Shown here: positions 57,858-64,000 of the stretch, one piece after another
Layout of the letters: each line of letters begins with the position of its first letter
Numbering within the stretch: the first letter of the stretch is position 1
Assembly (NCBI GenBank): GCA_041395325.1
Contig: JAWLAT010000026.1
Coordinates: forward strand, 6,228 to 70,227
Length of the DNA: 64,000 nucleotides
Direction of reading: 5' to 3'
DNA from: JAWLAT01 sp041395325
GTDB lineage: Bacteria > Pseudomonadota > Gammaproteobacteria > Xanthomonadales > SZUA-5
Notes under the pieces: model-generated
What the model was told of the DNA's origin: nothing
Databases searched by the model: none
Seen by the model: the letters and a program-made list of their open reading frames with translations, nothing else
Translations under genes and position numbers: made by a program

Positions 57858-60260
57858 TCAGTCGCTGCGCAGTGCCAGCTGCGGGTCAATGCGCGCTGCC
57901 CGCCGGGCCGGCAGCCAGGCCGCCAGCAGACCGGCGCAGACGAGGACCGCGCCAACCAGCAGGTAGAGCCCGGGCTCGTCGCTGGACACATGGGGCAGGA
58001 TCGGCGTCAGCGGCTGCACCAGCAGTGCACCGATCAGCAGTCCGGCGAAGATTCCCAGCCCGACGCGGGCCAGATCCTGCCGCAGCAGATCGCCGATGAC
58101 GCGGCTGGCGCCGGCGCCCAGCGCCAGCCTCAGACCCAATTCACGGGTGCGACTGCGTACGCCATAGGCGAGCAACGCGTACGCACCGATCGAGGCCAGC
58201 AGCACGGCCGCCAGCGCAAAACTGCCGGCCATCGCGCTGGTGATGGCCAGCGCGGCCATCGCCCGGTCGGTGCGCCCGCGCAGGGTCTGAACGCTGTGCA
58301 CCGGCAAGCCCGGATCGAGTTCGGCGACGACGCGGCGGACCGGCTCGATCAGCGTCTCGGCCGGCCCCTCGACGCGCAACAGCAGGTCCAGCCAGCCCCA
58401 GCCGATCTGCTCCTGCAGCAGATACCAGCCGGCGCCGCTGCCGGCGTTGCCCAGTCCCTGCATGTGCAGGTCCGGCACCACGCCGATGATCGTCGCCCAC
58501 TGGCCGTCCTCTCGGTCGCTGCGCAGTTGCTGGCCAATCGGATCGCTTTCGCCGTAGTGCTGCGTGGCGAAGGCTTCGTTGATCAGCGCCACCGGTGGGC
58601 TGTCCACCGCATCAGTGTGATTGAACACGCGGCCCCGCAGTGCCTGGCGATCGACCACGCGGAAGTAGTCGCGACTGACCACCTCGAGGAAGGCTTGCGG
58701 TTGGTCCTGTCGCCGACTCACCGGTGACCCCGCCAACTCCACGCCGGTGTACACCCCCTGGGCGATCAGGTCGCGACTGCTGACACTGGCCGCGGCCACG
58801 CCGGGCAAGCTCTGCAACCTTGCCAGCAATTGCTCGTAGAAGCGGCTGCGCGCGGCCGCCTCGGCGTATTGTGGCCCTTGCAGCTCCAGTCGACCGATCA
58901 GCAGTGCGTCGGGATCGAACTGCAGTGTGCTCTGGCCACTGCGTTGCACACTCAGGCTGAGCAGCAGAGCCATCAGCAGGGCCGCGGCCGCCAGGGCGAA
59001 CTGCCCGCTGATCATCCAACGCTTCCAGCGCAGGCCGTGGGCACCGACCTGTCCCCGGCCATCGCTGCGCAGACGTTGGGCCAGATCACTGCGGGCGATG
59101 CGCAGGGCTGGCAACAGACTGGCGACCAGGCCCGCCAGCATGCCCGCGGCGATGCTGACGGCCAGCACCCGGCCGTTGAGGTCGAACTGGATCCACCCGG
59201 CCATGTCGATGCGCGCTGCCGTTTCATGCTGCAGCAGCGCAATCCCGCCATAGGCCAGCAGCAAACCCAGCAGGCTGCCGGCCAAGGTCAGCAGCCCGCC
59301 CTCCAGCAGCAGCTGGCCAATGATTCGCCAGCGGCCCGCCCCCAGCGCTGCGCGCACCGCGAGCTCACGCAACCGGTCAATGGCCTGCACGAACAGCAGG
59401 TTGGCGACATTTGCGCAGGCCAACACCAGTACCAGCAGCGTCATGGCCAGCATGCTACCCATCAGCACAACCGTCTGCGCATTGCCGTTGTAGGCCAGCG
59501 GCACCGGTCGCACCAACATTGGTGCGACTGGCTCAGCGTCGCCGTGCTGGCGGCGGAAGCGCTCGGTGGCCAAGGTCAATGCCTGCGCGGCGGCGGTTGG
59601 TGCAAGACCGGCGGGTAGCCGTGCCAGTGCCTGCACCTCATTGGCCGACCCTTCCACCGGCGCCGTGCCGGTTGGCGGCAGCATCAGGTTCGTCCACAGT
59701 TGATCCTGAAAGGGAAAACGGACGCCAGTGGGCAGGATGCCGACGACAGTGTGGCGCACGCCGTTGATCTCAATGGCTTGTCCGAGCAAGCCCGGTTCGG
59801 CGGCAAAGGCATCGCGCCACAGGGTCTCACCCAACAGCACCACCGGGGCTGCGCCACTTTGCCCTTCGGCCGGATCGAAGCCGCGGCCCAGGATCGGTGC
59901 CACGCGCAGCAGGTCGAAGAAACCGGCGCTGACCGCAGAGCCCCAGACGCGCTGCGGCAGACCATCCGTGCCCACCATGTTCTGGCTCATGCTCTGGAAG
60001 GCTGCCATCTCCAATTCGCCCTGCGTGGCTTCCTGCTGGGCGACGAACTCGGCCAACGGCAGCGTCCGCCAGCCGCCTTCGCTGCCACGGTGCGCGACAT
60101 GGAAGATCTCCTCACCGGCGGCGAATGGCAGCGGTCGCAGCAGCAGGCCGTCGATCAGGCTGTACTGGGTCGAGACCAGGCCGATCCCCAGGGCCAGGGT
60201 GAGGATCGCGCTGAGCGAATAGCCGGCGCGGCGAATCAGATAACGCAGTGCCTGACGCAT
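57858..60260 (-). CDS. ADOP-type (MacB/FtsX-like) ABC permease without adjacent ATPase
   Basis: An 800-residue permease with two FtsX/MacB halves. Each half has a helix then a periplasmic MacB_PCD domain then three helices: first half LSAILTLALGIGLVSTQYSL, RELAVRAALGAGRWRIIGQL; second half with SGQFALAAAALLMALLLSL, then RTRELGLRLALGAGASRVIGD and the final RRAARIDPQLALRSD. The repeated REL-x-RLALGA motif, the site that docks the ATPase, is kept in both. No ABC ATPase gene is nearby, so it either uses one elsewhere or works alone. These proteins are common in predatory or environmental bacteria. Substrate unknown. Confidence 0.87.
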   Translation of the reverse strand: MRQALRYLIRRAGYSLSAILTLALGIGLVSTQYSLIDGLLLRPLPFAAGEEIFHVAHRGSEGGWRTLPLAEFVAQQEATQGELEMAAFQSMSQNMVGTDGLPQRVWGSAVSAGFFDLLRVAPILGRGFDPAEGQSGAAPVVLLGETLWRDAFAAEPGLLGQAIEINGVRHTVVGILPTGVRFPFQDQLWTNLMLPPTGTAPVEGSANEVQALARLPAGLAPTAAAQALTLATERFRRQHGDAEPVAPMLVRPVPLAYNGNAQTVVLMGSMLAMTLLVLVLACANVANLLFVQAIDRLRELAVRAALGAGRWRIIGQLLLEGGLLTLAGSLLGLLLAYGGIALLQHETAARIDMAGWIQFDLNGRVLAVSIAAGMLAGLVASLLPALRIARSDLAQRLRSDGRGQVGAHGLRWKRWMISGQFALAAAALLMALLLSLSVQRSGQSTLQFDPDALLIGRLELQGPQYAEAAARSRFYEQLLARLQSLPGVAAASVSSRDLIAQGVYTGVELAGSPVSRRQDQPQAFLEVVSRDYFRVVDRQALRGRVFNHTDAVDSPPVALINEAFATQHYGESDPIGQQLRSDREDGQWATIIGVVPDLHMQGLGNAGSGAGWYLLQEQIGWGWLDLLLRVEGPAETLIEPVRRVVAELDPGLPVHSVQTLRGRTDRAMAALAITSAMAGSFALAAVLLASIGAYALLAYGVRSRTRELGLRLALGAGASRVIGDLLRQDLARVGLGIFAGLLIGALLVQPLTPILPHVSSDEPGLYLLVGAVLVCAGLLAAWLPARRAARIDPQLALRSD

Positions 60261-60420
60261 GTAGGCAGTCCAGCCAACGCCGCGCAACGCGGCCGTGGTA
60301 CCCGCTGAAGCAACCGGCGTGCCACGGACAAGCTCTGAAGAATGGCCGTTTCCCGAGAGTTTCGCGTCGACTCGCTGCCCGCCTGCGGACAGCGCTGTCC
60401 GCTTTCGCGCAGGCGCCGCC

Positions 60421-61452
60421 TCAGTCCGCCTCCGGCGCCTCGATCTGATAACCACGCTCGGCCAGCACCGCGAGATAGCCGTCCTCGCGCAGGATCAGGT
60501 TCAGCGGCAGGATCGCCAGCGTGCTGGGGTGCGCGACCAGACTCTGCTCTGCCGCTTCCAGCCAGCGCGCCTGCAGGCGGTCGCGCAGGTCGCCGAGGCC
60601 ACGTTGCTGGATCGCCGAGGCGTTGAGGAAGGCATCGCTGCAGGTGCGCAGATGATCGACGTCGGGCAGATCCTGCAGCGCCTCGATGTCGCCAGTGGCC
60701 CAGGCATTGGCACGGTCGCGCATCAGCGGCAGATCGTTCTCGACCCGCGACAGCGTCTGTTCGAAGCAGGCACGGTCGTCCAGGTCCGACTGCGCAAAAT
60801 CCTTCAGGGCCTGCTTCGGTTCGTCGATCACCACCTCAATCAGCGGCTGGTCGACCGGTACCTTGGCGCGCTTGGCCAACTTCTTGACCGTGCCAACCAC
60901 CACATCCTTCTGCGACAGGCCGTGACGACCGATGGCGGCCTCGAACAGCTTGTTCGCCGCCAGCAGCGGCCGGCGCTTCTCGATGCCCTTGCCGCGACCC
61001 AGATAGCGCTGCCGCAGCGGCGTCCAGCGCGCATAGAGGGGCGCCGGCAGCACCTCGGCCAGGGTCTGCTTGTCCGGGTTCTTGCGCGCCGACAGGGCGG
61101 CGGGCAACAGCGCCATCCCGCCGAAGAAGCCCACATCGGCCTTGACCCGGCCACTGGGTGGCAGCAGCACCTGCTGGCTCTCGCCAATCACCTGCCGCAC
61201 CTGCGCCGATTCCCACTGCATCCGCCGCGGCAGGGGCGACAAGGTGCCGAGAATCCACAGCACATGGCCGTCGGCATTGCTGACCTTCCACAGTCCCGGG
61301 CCCGGCTGTATGCCACTGACCACCATGGCCTCGAGCAGCTGCGGCGCATCGGCGTCCGCAGATCCGGCTGGTTCAGCTGCCGTTGCCGCCGTGGCCATCA
61401 GTAGCCCGAACAATGCCCAAACACTCAGCCAAGGCTGCCGCGTCCTGCTCAT
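60421..61452 (-). CDS. TraB/GumN-family protein
   Basis: A 343-residue exported protein (signal MSRTRQPWLSVWALFGLLMA, cleaving near TAATAA). TraB/GumN features: LWKVSNADGHVLWILGTLSP near the N-terminus and the C-terminal LPLNLILREDGYLAVLAERG in place of the usual GxGHLxGxxGL. The GTxHxxP-type motif reads GTLSPLP, so the first His is missing, and the C-terminal catalytic-like part is also altered. It is probably a non-catalytic relative. It is on the same strand as, and 160 bases upstream of, the permease gene. Confidence 0.72.
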   Translation of the reverse strand: MSRTRQPWLSVWALFGLLMATAATAAEPAGSADADAPQLLEAMVVSGIQPGPGLWKVSNADGHVLWILGTLSPLPRRMQWESAQVRQVIGESQQVLLPPSGRVKADVGFFGGMALLPAALSARKNPDKQTLAEVLPAPLYARWTPLRQRYLGRGKGIEKRRPLLAANKLFEAAIGRHGLSQKDVVVGTVKKLAKRAKVPVDQPLIEVVIDEPKQALKDFAQSDLDDRACFEQTLSRVENDLPLMRDRANAWATGDIEALQDLPDVDHLRTCSDAFLNASAIQQRGLGDLRDRLQARWLEAAEQSLVAHPSTLAILPLNLILREDGYLAVLAERGYQIEAPEAD

Positions 61453-61579
61453 GCCGTTCCCATCCTGGTGACGAATCCGTCGCAGCCTACGGAACGCGCG
61501 AAGGGCAGGCGTAAATTGCGCGTTAGCCGCGACCTGGCGGACAGATTCGGTTCAGTCTGGATCAGCGCTCAGGGATCGG

Positions 61580-62512
61580 TTACTGCACCAACACGCCCTG
61601 CCGTTCGGCCACCGAGATCTGCGCTTCCATGCCGGAGTTGAAGGCGAGGAAGTCCTGCTCCAGGCCGTCGCTGAAGATCACGCCGTAGTCCGGCATCTGC
61701 GAGACCAGCCGCAACTGCTGGTTCGCTTCGATGCGACCAAAAACCAGCTCGGCCTGCGAACTGCGACTGGGGAAGGGTTCGCGCACGGTGAAATAGAGCA
61801 TTCGCGCTTCCCACGGGAAACCGTTCTCGCGCAGTTGCTGCAGCTCCTCATCGGCGGCGCCGGTGAGGGCCAGGGCGCCGGTCAGCAGGCTGCGAAACCA
61901 GCCGGTCGAGCCCAGTCCGGTGGAAACGATGATGCCGCTGGAGGAATGCGTTTCGCGGCGCGCGGCCAGCTCGATCAGATAGCGCGCCGAGACATGCGAG
62001 CGCGGGCCGATGAACAGATCGTTGACTGCGTGCAGGGTCTGACCATCGCTGAGGCGCACCTGGGCCATCGAAATTGACCGGCTCGGCCGTTTCCCCTGCA
62101 GGGCTTCGGGCACGATCATGGCCAGATCGCCCACGCCAAATGGCAGCAGCACGCCATCCCAGCGGGCCGGATCGGGATTGACGCCGATCACCGGCTGGCC
62201 CTGCAGATACTTCAGCGTGTTGGCCACCAGACCGTCCTGACCGACCACCACCACCAGGGCATCAGGCGGGAACAGGAAGTTCGGCAGCAGCTTGCGCTCC
62301 AGCCGCTGCACCCGGCCGTGCAGGCTGAGCAGTTCGCTGGTGCTGGCGACGGCAGCGTGATACTGGCGTTGCTCGGTCTCGTAGTCGGAGAAATCCGCGC
62401 CCATGTGCTCGACATAGAAGCGCGCCTGCTCGACCGTGTTCAGACGGATCACCAGATCTTCCAGCCGGGTCCGCCGGGTGACCAGGATGATGCGGCGCTG
62501 CGAGGCGCTCAT
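61580..62512 (-). CDS. NAD-kinase-fold protein with altered GGDGT motif
   Basis: A 310-residue protein. The C-terminal NAD/sugar-kinase fold is clear: VVVVGQDGLVANTLKYLQG (the GGDGT motif altered to GQDGL), GVNPDPARWDG, HAVNDLFIGPRSHVSARYLI (ND for the usual NE), and SSSGIIVSTGLGSTGWFRSL. The N-terminal ~80 residues (RIILVTRRTRLEDLVIRLNT) are unlike NadK. Altered phosphate-binding residues suggest a different substrate or no kinase activity. Its ATG is 4 bases after the SPFH gene stop, so the two are almost certainly translated together. Confidence 0.72.
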   Translation of the reverse strand: MSASQRRIILVTRRTRLEDLVIRLNTVEQARFYVEHMGADFSDYETEQRQYHAAVASTSELLSLHGRVQRLERKLLPNFLFPPDALVVVVGQDGLVANTLKYLQGQPVIGVNPDPARWDGVLLPFGVGDLAMIVPEALQGKRPSRSISMAQVRLSDGQTLHAVNDLFIGPRSHVSARYLIELAARRETHSSSGIIVSTGLGSTGWFRSLLTGALALTGAADEELQQLRENGFPWEARMLYFTVREPFPSRSSQAELVFGRIEANQQLRLVSQMPDYGVIFSDGLEQDFLAFNSGMEAQISVAERQGVLVQ

Positions 62513-62515
62513 TGA

Positions 62516-63544
62516 TCAGATCTTGGCCGGCCTGGGCGCCTTCTGCGTCAACTGGGCCAGCAGCTCGGGCGAGATGTTCAGCTCGCCGATGCGGCCGGCG
62601 TTCTGCGCCAATTCCTGGAAGGCCGCGGCGATGATCGTGCCGCTGTCGCTGCTGCCCAGTGAGAGCGCCTGCAGCACCTTCGGGTCGATGTGGCGCACCT
62701 TCTGCACCAGCAGATCGACCGCGTGAGCACGCGCTTCGGCCTCGCGATTGGCATTGGCGCAACGCAGGGTCGTCAGGGTCTCGTTCTCGCGCTCCTGCGC
62801 AATCCGGCCCTGCATTTCCTGCGCCTGGATCTCCATCTGCTTCTCCAGCACGGCCCGTTCGGCTTCCATCTGGGTCTCGCGAATCTGCCGCTTCTTCGTC
62901 TCGACCGCGATCTCGGTGTTGAGCTCGTTCTCCTTCACCGCGCGCTCCTGCTCGATGGCCGAATTGCGGCGGCGATAGAGTGCGTCATCGGCCTCTTTCA
63001 GGATCTGCTCGCGGACCGTGGCCTCCAGCGCCCGGGCAGTGTCGGGCGTGGGCTTGATCGCCAGCACCGCCAGACTGACCAGTTCCAGGCCCAGGCTGGG
63101 CAAGCCGTCGGGTTGGCGTAGCCCTTCACGCACCGCCGCGACCAAGCCTTCGGAGGCTGACAGCAACGACTGCAAACGCTGGCCCTGCAGACCGGCCCGC
63201 AGCTGCACCTGCACCGCGTTGACCACCCGCTGCGGCAGCTTGCCGGGGTCCTCGGAGACGTAGCTGCCATCGGGCTTGACGGTGAAGTTCATCAGCGAGG
63301 CGAGCAGTTTCGGATCGACCACCCGGTAGGTCACCTGACCCTGCAGCGTGATCTCCTGAAAGTCCGAACTGACCTCGCTGAACATGAAGGGCACATCGAC
63401 GCTTTCCAGCGGAATCGACACCAGCGAGGCGCTGGGGGCGAAATAGAAGAAGGCCAGACCCGCACCTTCCCGCACCGGCTGGCCGTTGCGGTACTGGATC
63501 AGATAGGTGGACGAATTGGCCTTGGCGTAGCGAATGCCGAACAT
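62516..63544 (-). CDS. SPFH/band-7 domain protein
   Basis: A 342-residue SPFH protein. Residues ~1-180 are the SPFH domain (TYLIQYRNGQPVREGAGLAF, then YVVDPKLLASLMNF-like). Residues ~185-275 are a charged coiled coil (EQERAVKENELNTEIAVETK and on), followed by a C-terminal part ALSLGSSDSGTIIAAAFQEL. There is no hydrophobic N-terminal helix, so the protein is probably peripheral. Such proteins form ring or cage assemblies at membranes. It is co-directional and nearly overlapping with the NAD-kinase-fold gene. Confidence 0.85.
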   Translation of the reverse strand: MFGIRYAKANSSTYLIQYRNGQPVREGAGLAFFYFAPSASLVSIPLESVDVPFMFSEVSSDFQEITLQGQVTYRVVDPKLLASLMNFTVKPDGSYVSEDPGKLPQRVVNAVQVQLRAGLQGQRLQSLLSASEGLVAAVREGLRQPDGLPSLGLELVSLAVLAIKPTPDTARALEATVREQILKEADDALYRRRNSAIEQERAVKENELNTEIAVETKKRQIRETQMEAERAVLEKQMEIQAQEMQGRIAQERENETLTTLRCANANREAEARAHAVDLLVQKVRHIDPKVLQALSLGSSDSGTIIAAAFQELAQNAGRIGELNISPELLAQLTQKAPRPAKI

Positions 63545-63732
63545 GGGTGCTCCATCCGAAAAGGGCGCCGGCGGGCGACTGACCGCCGAGAGTGTCGCCA
63601 GCGCCCGCCGGACGCAAGCCCGGCATCGGCACGACCGGTGGTCGAACGCTGTTGAGCAAATCGACCCATAGGCGTCAGCGCTCAGCGCTGACCCAGCGGA
63701 GCACGCGTTCCCTGCGCGACCGCCGCAACTCG

Positions 63733-63740
63733 GCTATCTT
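63733..63740 (+). promoter_or_regulatory. GCTATCTT -10-like box before the SolA-like gene
   Basis: TATCTT sits 31 bases before the ATG. It resembles the GCTANNCT boxes seen upstream of other genes in this window. No convincing -35. Confidence 0.3.
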
Positions 63741-63770
63741 GACCCGGCCCTGCACGCGGCCTGCCCACCC

Positions 63771-64000
63771 ATGCCCGCATTGACCCCCGACCTGCTCGTC
63801 GTTGGCCTTGGCGCGGTCGGCAGTGCGACGGTGTTTCATGCCGCCGGTCGGGGCGCGCAGGTGATCGGGATCGACCGCTTCGACCCGCCACACCACCACG
63901 GCTCCACCCACGGCGAAAGCCGGATCACCCGGCTGGCGGTCGGCGAGGGGGCCGAATTCGTGCCGCTGGTGCAGCGCTCCCACCAGCTCTGGCGCGAGTT
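63771..64000 (+). CDS. FAD-dependent oxidase, SolA/sarcosine-oxidase-like, N-terminal fragment cut by window edge
   Basis: The first ~76 residues of an FAD oxidoreductase. The N-terminal dinucleotide motif reads DLLVVGLGAVGSATVFHAA (GxGxxGxxx), followed by QVIGIDRFDPPHHHGSTHGE and SRITRLAVGEGAEFVPLVQR. The HGSTHGESRITR segment, with the Cys-less flavin region, is characteristic of N-methyl-L-tryptophan oxidase (SolA) and monomeric sarcosine oxidases. The rest lies beyond the window, so the substrate cannot be judged. Confidence 0.75.
   Translation, partial: MPALTPDLLVVGLGAVGSATVFHAAGRGAQVIGIDRFDPPHHHGSTHGESRITRLAVGEGAEFVPLVQRSHQLWRE

Overview
The window is GC-rich gammaproteobacterial chromosome. 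The best fit is the Xanthomonadales/Lysobacterales, possibly near the Rhodanobacteraceae. The reasons are a class A RNase P RNA close to the E. coli form, a comF/bioB-bioF-bioH block, a kinase-linked ECF sigma factor of the type known in xanthomonads, secreted proteins with an ADGFE tail, and REP-like and heptad intergenic repeats. This placement is inference from gene content. No 16S rRNA, tRNA, insertion sequence, CRISPR array or prophage is visible.

Layout. 0-7.5 kb is an accessory stretch: an AbiEii-type fragment cut by the left edge, a YecA/SEC-C protein, a Phd/PIN toxin-antitoxin pair, a hydrolase remnant, a hydrolase/LysR divergent pair, hipBA with a row of CCGATCGG operators, and a DUF2185 protein. 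7.5-14.8 kb is a leftward block: Ser/Thr kinase with TPRs (frameshifted), ECF sigma factor, two CsgG-like proteins and two secreted proteins. 15-19.2 kb holds rpmB-rpmG with promoter and terminator, then a signalling module (cNMP-FHA, FHA, STAS, and a convergent FHA-PP2C phosphatase). 19.3-24 kb holds a MAPEG protein, rnpB, bioC, and a secreted matrixin-like protease with Ig repeats.

24.1-36 kb is the most system-like region: a Tat-signal TldD, a TldE partner, a Tat-signal DUF4159 protein, MoxR ATPase, DUF58, BatA-like, DUF4175-like and a final membrane protein, eight genes in one direction. Heptad (GRGCCCT) repeats, REP units and an inverted pair of pyrimidine-rich elements sit in its gaps. 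MoxR/DUF58/BatA sets are usually chaperone-like membrane assemblies and TldD/TldE are peptidases, so the block may mature and handle an envelope substrate; that is inference.

36-64 kb: prpE, a DUF3298 lipoprotein, comF, bioB-bioF-bioH, small secreted and membrane proteins, a TIGR04222 protein with a Gly/Cys tail, uvrD, an NtrX-like regulator lacking the sigma-54 contact loop, rep, a 2OG-Fe(II) oxygenase, yghU, a large Asp-box propeller protein, an ADOP-type permease, a TraB/GumN protein, an NAD-kinase-fold protein beside an SPFH protein, and the start of a SolA-like oxidase cut by the right edge.
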